25,289 nucleotides of DNA from contig UQTD01000027.1 of NCBI GenBank assembly GCA_900543845.1, positions 1 to 25,289 of the forward strand, given 5' to 3'. The position numbers were made by a program, and so were the translations under genes. The notes beneath the pieces are model-generated. The model saw only the letters and a program-made list of their open reading frames with translations. It did no database searches and was not told the origin of the DNA. Below, in pieces: positions 7,553-14,813 of this stretch. How positions within the stretch are numbered: the first letter of the stretch is position 1; each line of letters starts with the position of its first letter. The stretch comes from an uncultured Collinsella sp. Its GTDB lineage: Bacteria > Actinomycetota > Coriobacteriia > Coriobacteriales > Coriobacteriaceae.

Positions 7553-7635
7553 CTGCGTCTGGAGTTTAACTGACGATGCTAAATATGTCATAAACTAATA
7601 GCGTTATTGACTTTTAGTATTGCGAGGACTCCTCT

Positions 7636-9993
7636 ATGGCTGGTAACCACTTTAAGAACGGCGACGGCGAGCGCTCTGCAGTTCCGCCGCGTTCAAATGG
7701 GACTGGAAGCGCTGGCGTACCGAGTGGATCCAGCCAAAACGGTGCTGGCAACCGTACGTCTCCGGGCGAAACGGCGATGTTTGCCGCTCTGTACGAACAG
7801 TCTCAAAAGGCAAAACAGGCTGGTCGCGTAGGCAGGCAGGCATTTCCGGGCGGGGCGGGCTCTGCGGCTTCGTCGGCCGGGGTCCGTCCGGCGCCAACGG
7901 GCGGTGCAAATGTCGCCGGCCCCACTGGCCCCGCTAACAACGCTCATCGCGCCCACAACGCCGGCCCCATCAACTCTGCCAATCCCGCCGATAGTACTTC
8001 TTCTGCTGGAGACGCAGGGCTTACGGGTAACCTAGGCACTATCTATACGGGCGCTTCCGAAACTGGCACGTTTGCCCGTCTCAATGACGACGGTGCCGAG
8101 TTTAAGGGCTCGGGCGCTAAAGAAGATTATTACGATTTTGGCTTGAACTACGGCGGTGATTCCTCGACGAGCCCGACCTCGAACGGCCTGGTTCGCCATC
8201 GCCATCGCAAGGGCGAGCGCAAGAAGCGCCGCGTTGCAGCCGTTGTCGCTGCCATCGTCGCGGTGGTTCTTGTCGCGTTTGGCGTGAGTGGCTTCATGCT
8301 GCTTAACTCGGCAAAAACCGTGAAGAGTCAGGCAAAGGAAACTGTCGAGATCGTCGGCGGCCTTAAGGACAAGGTCACGTCGGGCGATTTTTCGACCCTG
8401 CCTGACGATGCGAAAAAGATCGACGAGCTCTGCAGCAGCATGAAGAAGGAGACCTCGAGCCCGGTGTGGACGATGGCTTCGTTCATTCCGGTGTACGGCA
8501 GCGATATTAACGCCGCCCGCACCATGGTCGACGCTCTGTCCGATGTTTCGAGCGGCGCGCTGGTCCCTATGGCCGATAATCTCGCTCAGGCAACGCCCGG
8601 CAAGCTGTTCCAGGACGGGACAATCAACGTGTCCGCGCTGCAGGCGGTCGCCGATTCGCTCTCCGATAGCTCTAAGGTGTTCAAGAGCGCTAACGAAAAG
8701 ATTCAGGGTATTGGCGATACGCATATCGCCCAGGTGACCGAGCTGGTCGATAAGGCAAAGGACGGCTTTGCTACTCTGGACGGTGCGGTCGACGCGGCGG
8801 AGAAGGTCGCCCCCGTTCTGCCCCAGATGCTCGGCGCCAACGGCCAGACGCGTCATTATCTTGTGCTCGCGATGAGCAATGTCGAGATCCGCGCCTGCGG
8901 CGGTTTCCCGGGTTCTCGCGGCGTGATGTCGGTAACAGATGGCAAGCTCGAACTGGGTGATTTTGTCAAAGTCGACATGATGAAAGAGCCTTTGAGCCCG
9001 CTTCCCATCACCGATGAAGAGGCAAACTTGTTCACGACCGGATGGGGCCTGACCGGATTCAACACGCTCGGATACACGATGGGCGACGTTACGATGACAC
9101 CCGATTATCCGCGTGCGGCTCAGCTTGCCAGCGATATGCAGAAGGCCATTGTTGGAGATGACATCGACGGCGTATTTGCAGTCGATCCGGTATTTTTGCA
9201 GTATATGCTCGGCATTGTGGGCGGCACGCAGCTTCCCGACGGTACCGTCGTCGATGGAAGCAACGCTGCAAAGGTGCTGCTGCACGATATTTATTGGAAT
9301 TACCCGGTAGAGGAACAGGACGCCATTTTTGCGGCGGTTGCCGGCTCGGCTTTTAACAAGATCGTGGACGAACTGGGCTCCAGCGATATTACTAAGATTG
9401 CTGCCGCCGTCGAAAAGGGTGCTTCCGAGGGTCGCATCCTCATGTATTCGAGAAACGATGACGAGGAAAAGGCCGCGAAGGCCCTTGGCATTTCCGGCGC
9501 TCTCCAAAACGATGCGTCTGAGGCTCCGATTTTGGGCGTCTTTGTGAACAACTACAGCTATTCAAAGATGGATTGGTTCCTTGATAAGCGAGTCACCATC
9601 GATTCTTCGGTTGAAAATGCCGATGGTTCGACGACGTATCGAGTGACCACCACGCTCAAGAACACGATGACCCCTCAGGAGAAGGCCGAGATGCCTGGTT
9701 ATTTCCGGGGCCATAACGGCATTAGCGAGGATATTGATGACGAGGTGCTGAGGCTCTATCTCTATGCTCCCGCGGGAGGCAGCATTTCGGACATTAAGAC
9801 TTCGGGCTCCGGTTCTATCGAGATGAACGAAGCGACGCACGATGGCCTGAAGGTTGCATGGGGCGGCGTCCACATGCTTCTTGGACAAGACATAAAGGTC
9901 GAGTACACGGTCACGACTTCGAAGGACTCTAGGCACAAAGAGCTTAAGGTTCGCACCACGCCAACCGCTCAAACGTTCGAACAGGATAAGTAA
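7636..9993 (+). CDS. DUF4012 family membrane-anchored extracellular protein
   Basis: The protein has 785 residues. Residues 1-197 are a low-complexity cytoplasmic region rich in Gly, Ala, Asn, Ser and Pro, ending in a basic patch (RHRHRKGERKKRR). A single membrane helix follows (about 198-223). The rest should be outside the cell. Around residues 402-430 is the DUF4012 signature (HYLVLAMSNVEIRACGGFPG). DUF4012 proteins are common in Gram-positive bacteria and are linked by context to cell-wall or exopolysaccharide functions, but no activity is firmly known. GAGGA lies 8 bases before ATG 7636. The stop is 3 bases before glmM, so the two genes are probably co-transcribed and translationally coupled, which points to an envelope role. 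Confidence 0.9.
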   Translation: MAGNHFKNGDGERSAVPPRSNGTGSAGVPSGSSQNGAGNRTSPGETAMFAALYEQSQKAKQAGRVGRQAFPGGAGSAASSAGVRPAPTGGANVAGPTGPANNAHRAHNAGPINSANPADSTSSAGDAGLTGNLGTIYTGASETGTFARLNDDGAEFKGSGAKEDYYDFGLNYGGDSSTSPTSNGLVRHRHRKGERKKRRVAAVVAAIVAVVLVAFGVSGFMLLNSAKTVKSQAKETVEIVGGLKDKVTSGDFSTLPDDAKKIDELCSSMKKETSSPVWTMASFIPVYGSDINAARTMVDALSDVSSGALVPMADNLAQATPGKLFQDGTINVSALQAVADSLSDSSKVFKSANEKIQGIGDTHIAQVTELVDKAKDGFATLDGAVDAAEKVAPVLPQMLGANGQTRHYLVLAMSNVEIRACGGFPGSRGVMSVTDGKLELGDFVKVDMMKEPLSPLPITDEEANLFTTGWGLTGFNTLGYTMGDVTMTPDYPRAAQLASDMQKAIVGDDIDGVFAVDPVFLQYMLGIVGGTQLPDGTVVDGSNAAKVLLHDIYWNYPVEEQDAIFAAVAGSAFNKIVDELGSSDITKIAAAVEKGASEGRILMYSRNDDEEKAAKALGISGALQNDASEAPILGVFVNNYSYSKMDWFLDKRVTIDSSVENADGSTTYRVTTTLKNTMTPQEKAEMPGYFRGHNGISEDIDDEVLRLYLYAPAGGSISDIKTSGSGSIEMNEATHDGLKVAWGGVHMLLGQDIKVEYTVTTSKDSRHKELKVRTTPTAQTFEQDK

Positions 9994-9996
9994 GAT

Positions 9997-11328
9997 ATGA
10001 AGTACTTTGGCACCGACGGATTTCGCGGCGAGGCCAACGTTGGGCTGACGGTAGAGCACGCTTATAAGATCGGCCGTTTTGTGGGTTGGTATTACGGTGC
10101 CAACCGCGAGCGCAAGGCACGCGTGATCGTGGGCAAGGACACTCGTCGTTCGAGCTACATGTTTGAGGCGGCGCTGGTGAGCGGCCTGGTCGCGAGCGGC
10201 GCGGACGCATATATGCTGCACGTGATCCCAACGCCGGGCGTGGCGCATCAGACCGTGGAGGGCTGCTTCGATTGCGGCATCATGATCAGCGCGAGCCACA
10301 ACCCGTTTTGCGATAACGGCATTAAGCTCGTCAACAGCGACGGCTTTAAGATGGACGAGGACGTGCTGGAACTCATCGAGGATTACATCGATGGCAAGAG
10401 CGAAGTTCCGCTGGCCACGGGCAACCACATTGGCGCTACGGTCGATTACATGCAGGGCCGCAACCGCTATATTGCCTCACTCATCGCAAGCGCGAACTTT
10501 TCGCTGCAGGGCGTCAAGATCGGCATCGATTGCGCTAACGGCTCGGCGTCCTCGGTGGCCAAGCCGGTGTTCGACGCGCTGGGCGCCGACGTGCGCGTGA
10601 TCAACGCTGCGCCCGACGGATTTAACATCAATGTGGACTGTGGCTCCACGCATATGGAGCGCCTGCAACGCCACGTGGTGGAGCAGGGTCTGGATGTGGG
10701 CTTTGCCTATGACGGCGATGCCGACCGCTGCCTGGCCGTGGACGAGCGCGGCCGCGTGGTCGACGGCGACCAGATCCTGTACGTGTGCGGTGTGTACCTG
10801 AACAAGCACGGTCGCCTTTCGGGCGGTACCGTGGTGCCGACGATTGCCAGCAACTTTGGCCTGGTCAAGTCGCTGGAGCTTGCCGGTCTAAGCGCCGTGA
10901 CCAGCGGCGTGGGCGACCGTCACGTGTATGCCAAGATGCGCGAGGGCGGCTTCAGCCTGGGCGGCGAGCAGACGGGTCATACGATCTTTGGCGATATCGA
11001 GCGCACGGGCGACGGCATTATGACCTCGCTGCGCGTGATGGAAGTGATTCGTGCCGAGCGCGAGACGCTCTCGCAGCTCGCGGCTCCATGCAAGCTGCTG
11101 CCGCAAGCGCAGGTTGCCGTGCGCGTGGCCGACAAAGATGCCGCGCTCGAGAACATGGGCGTGCAGAATGCGATCGCCGAGGCCGAGGCCGCGCTGGCGG
11201 GCGAGGGCCGCGTGCTCGTGCGCAAGAGCGGAACCGAGTCAGTGATTCGCGTTTTGGCTGAGGCTCCGGACCAATCGGCCGCCGATGCCGCCATGAAGCG
11301 CATCGCCAACGCACTGGAAGCTTTGTAG
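9997..11328 (+). CDS. glmM: Phosphoglucosamine mutase GlmM
   Basis: The enzyme interconverts glucosamine-6-phosphate and glucosamine-1-phosphate, on the route to UDP-GlcNAc, peptidoglycan and other envelope sugars. The 443-residue length is normal. Motifs are in family order: FGTDGFRGEAN at the N-terminus, the ISASHNPF catalytic serine loop near residue 100, DGDADRCLAVD (Mg2+ loop) near residue 240, GGEQTGH (sugar loop) near residue 325, and RKSGTESVIRV (phosphate loop) near residue 409. It starts 3 bases after the DUF4012 stop, and an intrinsic terminator follows at 11404-11437. Confidence 0.97.
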   Translation: MKYFGTDGFRGEANVGLTVEHAYKIGRFVGWYYGANRERKARVIVGKDTRRSSYMFEAALVSGLVASGADAYMLHVIPTPGVAHQTVEGCFDCGIMISASHNPFCDNGIKLVNSDGFKMDEDVLELIEDYIDGKSEVPLATGNHIGATVDYMQGRNRYIASLIASANFSLQGVKIGIDCANGSASSVAKPVFDALGADVRVINAAPDGFNINVDCGSTHMERLQRHVVEQGLDVGFAYDGDADRCLAVDERGRVVDGDQILYVCGVYLNKHGRLSGGTVVPTIASNFGLVKSLELAGLSAVTSGVGDRHVYAKMREGGFSLGGEQTGHTIFGDIERTGDGIMTSLRVMEVIRAERETLSQLAAPCKLLPQAQVAVRVADKDAALENMGVQNAIAEAEAALAGEGRVLVRKSGTESVIRVLAEAPDQSAADAAMKRIANALEAL

Positions 11329-11355
11329 TTACGCGGTTTTACCAAACCGCGTAAC
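11328..11355. repeat. Perfect 12-bp hairpin touching the glmM stop
   Basis: GTTACGCGGTTT and AAACCGCGTAAC are perfectly complementary around a 4-base TACC loop. The first base is the last base of the glmM TAG stop. No T-run follows, so this is more likely an mRNA 3' stabilising or processing hairpin than a terminator. Confidence 0.7.
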
Positions 11356-11368
11356 GGCTCGACGCTGC

Positions 11369-11467
11369 AAACGACCCTAAGCGGCAATCTGACGTTCAAT
11401 TTCAAGGGCGCGACCAGATGGTCAGCGCCCTTTCATTTCACGTCACCTTGCTCGCTTGGGGTCGTTT
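11369..11467. repeat. Long inverted repeat bracketing the glmM terminator
   Basis: The 15-base arms 11369-11383 (AAACGACCCTAAGCG) and 11453-11467 (CGCTTGGGGTCGTTT) match at 14 of 15 positions when one is reversed and complemented. The glmM terminator hairpin lies between them. The layout resembles a REP or small palindromic intergenic element, and whether it recurs in the genome cannot be seen from this window. Confidence 0.55.
11404..11437 (+). terminator. Rho-independent terminator of the DUF4012-glmM unit
   Basis: AAGGGCGC (11404-11411) pairs with GCGCCCTT (11425-11432), with inner pairing of ACC and GGT, followed by TTTCATTT. It is correctly oriented for glmM. Confidence 0.75.
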
Positions 11468-11496
11468 TCGCTGACGTTACCAGAACATCGGCGTCA

Positions 11497-11531
11497 ACCT
11501 AGTCATTAAAGAACGTCCCCAATGACTAGGT
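11497..11531. repeat. 11-bp inverted repeat with a 13-base loop
   Basis: ACCTAGTCATT (11497-11507) and AATGACTAGGT (11521-11531) are perfect complements. It sits between the glmM terminator and the M32 peptidase terminator and is unrelated to either stem. Probable intergenic palindromic element. Confidence 0.55.
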
Positions 11532-11532
11532 G

Positions 11533-11572
11533 AAAAAGGGGCGCCGCGGGATAGATCCTGCGGCGCCCCTTT
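11533..11572 (-). terminator. Terminator of the M32 peptidase gene (possibly bidirectional)
   Basis: AAGGGGCGCCGC (11536-11547) pairs with GCGGCGCCCCTT (11560-11571). Read on the minus strand the stem is followed by TTTTT (complement of 11533-11537), as needed for the peptidase gene ending at 11594. The plus strand has TTT after the stem, so weak function in the other direction is possible. Confidence 0.85.
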
Positions 11573-11593
11573 GCGTTGCGTGTCGCCTAGGCT

Positions 11594-13168
11594 TTACAGC
11601 TCGTACAGCGTGGTGAACTTGTCCTGCAGGTAGCTGCAGTAGTAACGGGCATCAAAGTCCATGCCGCAGGCGCCCTTGATGAGTTCCGGCGCGTCCTTGG
11701 CGCGGCCCCACTGCCAAATGTGCTCGCCCAGCCAGGCGCGGACGGGCGCCAGATCGCCGCTCACGCAGGCACCGGTAAGGTCGACGCCGTCGCGGCACAT
11801 GGCCGGCACAAACATGGCGTCGTAGGCGCTACCCAGCGCATACGTGGGGAAGTAGCCAAACGAGCCACCGCTCCAGTGCGTATCCTGCAGGCAGCCGTGC
11901 GTGTCGTCGGGAACGGGAATGCCCAGGTACTCATCCATAAAGCGATTCCAAAGCGCGGGGATGTCCTTGGCCGTGGCCTCGCCGGCAAACAGCATGCGCT
12001 CGATCTCGTAGCGCACCATAACGTGCAGCGGATAGGTGAGCTCGTCCGCCTCGGTGCGGATCAACGACGGCTGCGCGATGTTCACGGCACGGTAGAGCGT
12101 ATCCTCGTCCACGCTGCCGTAAACCTCGGGCGCGTGACGGCGCAGTACCTCGAGCAGCGGCCCCATAAAGGCGCGGCTGCGACCCACGGTGTTCTCGAAA
12201 AAGCGGCTCTGGCTCTCGTGGATGCCCATGGAGGTGCCACCTTCAAGACAGGTGCGCGCATAGGCAGGATTGACGCCCAGCTCGTACATGGCGTGGCCCG
12301 CCTCGTGGATGATGCTGTAGACGTTGGAGATGCAGTCGTTCTCGTAGATGTGCGTCGCGATGCGCGCGTCGCCCACGGCAAAGCCCTCGCTAAACGGGTG
12401 CTCGGTAAAGGCAAGCGTGGTGTCGTTCAGGTCCAGGCCGACGAGCTTCATAAGGTCGAAGCTCATGGCGCGCTGGGCGGTCTCGGGCACGCGGGCGTGC
12501 AAAAAGTCGGCAGCGGGCTGCTGGCCGCGCTCGCCGATGGCGTGCACGAGCGGCACGACCGTCGCCTTGACCTCATCGCAAAACGCATCGAAGCTCTTGG
12601 CGGAAAGGCCGCGCTCGTACTGGTCGAGCCAAACATCGTATGGGTCGCGCTTGGGGTCCATGAGCTCGGCCTGATGCTTAAGTTGGGCGACGATTCTATC
12701 CACATAGGGCTCAAAGCTCGCCCAGTCATTGGCCGTCTTGGCCTTGTGCCACACGGCGTCGGCCTCGCAGGTGAGCCTGGTCCAGGCCTCGGCCTCCTCG
12801 GTGGGAATGACGCTCGCTTCGCGCTGGTCGCGGCCGAGTACGCGGATCTCGTCGAGCAGTTGCGGGTCATCGATCTTGCCGCCGGCGACGGTTTCGCGTG
12901 CCAGCGAGCGCACAAGTTCGACAGACTTATCGCTGGTCAGGAGCTTGTGATGTTCGCCGGCAAGGGTGCCCATGGCATCGGCGCGGGCCGCGGCACCGTT
13001 GGCGGGGGCAATGGTCGCGCCGTCAAACTCGGCAATCTTGAGCAGGTACTCGCGGGTCCACAGCTTGCCCTCGAGCTTGCGGAATTTTTTGACGGCCTTA
13101 TCGACCTTCATGCCTTTGGGCGTCTTGCCCGCTGCGGGCTTGGCCTTCTTATCGTGCTTCTTTCCCAT
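11594..13168 (-). CDS. M32 family metallocarboxypeptidase
   Basis: This zinc carboxypeptidase removes amino acids from the C-terminus of peptides, probably in the cytoplasm. The protein would have 524 residues, close to the usual 500 of the family. The zinc-binding HEAGH motif is in SIIHEAGHAMYELG, and the family hallmark HESQSRF follows about 30 residues later (TSMGIHESQSRFFENTVGRS). A lysine-rich N-terminal tail (MGKKHDKKAKP) has no signal features. ATG 13168 is preferred because AAGGA lies 6 bases upstream; the longer frame to 13213 would need a GTG with no ribosome site. The gene is divergent from pheST. Confidence 0.92.
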   Translation of the reverse strand: MGKKHDKKAKPAAGKTPKGMKVDKAVKKFRKLEGKLWTREYLLKIAEFDGATIAPANGAAARADAMGTLAGEHHKLLTSDKSVELVRSLARETVAGGKIDDPQLLDEIRVLGRDQREASVIPTEEAEAWTRLTCEADAVWHKAKTANDWASFEPYVDRIVAQLKHQAELMDPKRDPYDVWLDQYERGLSAKSFDAFCDEVKATVVPLVHAIGERGQQPAADFLHARVPETAQRAMSFDLMKLVGLDLNDTTLAFTEHPFSEGFAVGDARIATHIYENDCISNVYSIIHEAGHAMYELGVNPAYARTCLEGGTSMGIHESQSRFFENTVGRSRAFMGPLLEVLRRHAPEVYGSVDEDTLYRAVNIAQPSLIRTEADELTYPLHVMVRYEIERMLFAGEATAKDIPALWNRFMDEYLGIPVPDDTHGCLQDTHWSGGSFGYFPTYALGSAYDAMFVPAMCRDGVDLTGACVSGDLAPVRAWLGEHIWQWGRAKDAPELIKGACGMDFDARYYCSYLQDKFTTLYEL

Positions 13169-13308
13169 ACCATATCCTTGATCTCGCGAGCCGAACGCCA
13201 CGGATGGGCGCACGGCCAGTTTGCACAGCTACCTGCCTTGTACCCAGCATGAACAAAACGGAACGCGGCGATACAACCAAACAATGTGGTATCCTGTAGC
13301 CCAATGCG

Positions 13309-13588
13309 TTGACGGAGAGGGTTTTGCCCGCCGCGTCGCCGGCAAGAGAGGGAAGGTCATGGGCTGCAAGCCTTCCTGCGGCGGCAAGGGCCAAGCGTTC
13401 ACTCCCGAGCAGCGACCTCAACGGGCGCGCGGCCAGTGGCGGCGATGTCCCCAGTAGGGAAGCCGTGAGCCTCGCGACAAGGGGCACAGAGTGGGCACGG
13501 CGGGCCAGACATCCGCCGGGTCAAACAAGGTGGTACCGCGGAATTCAACCGTCCTTGGGCAATGCACATGCCCGAGGGCGGTTTTTTG
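13309..13588 (+). promoter_or_regulatory. T-box leader RNA, phenylalanine type, controlling pheST
   Basis: The T-box itself is AAGGTGGTACCGCGG (13527-13541); its TGGT (13531-13534) can pair with the ACCA end of uncharged tRNA. Stem I is recognisable by an AGAGAG motif near 13346, a distal GGAAGG/CCTTCC stem, and the specifier codon TTC at 13398-13400 followed by the usual A. TTC is a phenylalanine codon, matching the downstream genes. A terminator (13548-13587) competes with the antiterminator, so control is at transcription. A possible -10 box, TATCCT, lies at 13290-13295, but no good -35 was found. Low charged tRNA-Phe should raise pheST expression. Confidence 0.9.
13548..13587 (+). terminator. 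Regulated terminator of the T-box leader
   Basis: ACCGTCCTTGGGC (13548-13560) pairs with GCCCGAGGGCGGT (13570-13582) using two wobble pairs, followed by six T. Its 5' arm follows directly after the T-box sequence, whose use in the antiterminator would compete with this stem. Confidence 0.85.
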
Positions 13589-13673
13589 TTACCGAACCGG
13601 GCCGCGTTTTCGCAACGTCAGACGGCGGCAGCCGCCTCGGCAAGCGGGGAGCGCGAGAGACGAAAGGGAAGAC

Positions 13674-14750
13674 ATGAGTCTGATTGATGATCTGGTCAAA
13701 CTCGAGGAAGAGGCCAAGGAGCTCGTCGCAGGCGCCGACGACGCCGCAAAGCTCGAGGCCGCGCGCGTTGAGCTGCTCGGCCGCAAGGGCCGCATCACCG
13801 GCCTGATGCGCATGATGGGCAAGCTCGCCCCCGAGGATCGTCCCGTGATGGGCAAGCGCGCCAACGAGATGCGCCAGCTGATCGAGGGCATGCTCGACGA
13901 GCGCACGACCGAGATGAAGGCAGCCGCCCTCAAGCACGCACTGGAGCACGACGCCGTCGACATCACGCTGCCGGGCATCCGTCCGCAGATCGGTCACCAG
14001 CACCTGATCAAGCAGATCATCGAGGAGGCCGAGGACATCTTTTGCGGCATCGGCTACACCGTCGAGTCCGGCCCCATGGTCGACACCTCCTACTACAACT
14101 TCACCGCGCTCAATGCCCCCATGGATCACCCGAGCCGCTCGGCCCGCGACACATTCTATGTGGTCGACAACAACCCCGGCAGCGTCGCGCACCCCGAGGC
14201 TCACGCCCACGGCGAGTCCGACGTGCTGCTGCGCACCCAGACCTCGGGCGTGCAGATCCACACCATGGAGTCGCAGAAGCCGCCCATCTACATGATCTGC
14301 CCGGGCACCGTCTACCGTCCCGACACGGCCGACGCCTGCCACCTGCCGCAGTTCAACCAGATCGAGGGCCTGGTCGTCGACGAGGGCATCACCTTTGGCG
14401 ATCTTAAGGGCACGCTCGACTACTTTGTTAAGTGTATGTTTGGCGAGGACCGCAAGACGCGCTACCGCCCGCACTTCTTCCCCTTCACCGAGCCCAGCTG
14501 CGAGGTGGACGTGAGCTGCCACGTGTGCGGCGGCAAGGGCTGCAACTTCTGCAAGCACAGCGGCTGGATTGAGATCCTGGGCTGCGGCATGGTCGACCCC
14601 AACGTCCTGATCAACTGCGGCATCGACCCCGAGAAGTACACCGGCTTCGCCTTTGGTATTGGCGCCGAGCGCGTCGCGGCCCTGCGCTACGACCTGCCCG
14701 ATCTGCGCACGTTGATGACTGGTGACATGAGATTCTTGAACCAGTTCTAG
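13674..14750 (+). CDS. pheS: Phenylalanine-tRNA ligase alpha subunit
   Basis: This is the catalytic subunit that joins phenylalanine to tRNA-Phe as an alpha2-beta2 enzyme with PheT. The 358-residue protein has the N-terminal coiled-coil region (about 1-90, LEEEAKELVAG, then LLGRKGRITGLMRMM) and a class II synthetase core (about 105-358). Class II motifs are visible: GYTVESGPMVD with SARDTFYV, RTQTSGVQIHTME, FNQIEGLVVDEG and GIGAERVAALRYDLPDLR. ATG 13674 has AAAGGGAAG just upstream. A cysteine-rich patch (CHVCGGKGCNFC) occurs near residue 280. pheT follows after 63 bases in the same transcript. Confidence 0.97.
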   Translation: MSLIDDLVKLEEEAKELVAGADDAAKLEAARVELLGRKGRITGLMRMMGKLAPEDRPVMGKRANEMRQLIEGMLDERTTEMKAAALKHALEHDAVDITLPGIRPQIGHQHLIKQIIEEAEDIFCGIGYTVESGPMVDTSYYNFTALNAPMDHPSRSARDTFYVVDNNPGSVAHPEAHAHGESDVLLRTQTSGVQIHTMESQKPPIYMICPGTVYRPDTADACHLPQFNQIEGLVVDEGITFGDLKGTLDYFVKCMFGEDRKTRYRPHFFPFTEPSCEVDVSCHVCGGKGCNFCKHSGWIEILGCGMVDPNVLINCGIDPEKYTGFAFGIGAERVAALRYDLPDLRTLMTGDMRFLNQF

Positions 14751-14813
14751 AACGCTTTCTTCTTAGTTGCAGTTTCCGGCTCAAAGCCGCATTTATGAAA
14801 GGAGACCAGTTAG

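Noticed and set aside
8032..9507. 491-residue minus-strand frame inside the DUF4012 gene
   Set aside because: Antisense shadow; the plus strand carries the DUF4012 signature and is coupled to glmM.
11720..13252. 510-residue plus-strand frame across the M32 peptidase
   Set aside because: It is an antisense shadow of a clear peptidase with HEAGH and HESQS motifs, and has no ribosome site or recognisable family.
13360..13458. Short frame beginning ATGGGCTGC with an RBS-like GGAAGG inside the T-box leader
   Set aside because: The GGAAGG and its partner CCTTCC form the distal part of Stem I, so the pattern is explained by RNA structure.
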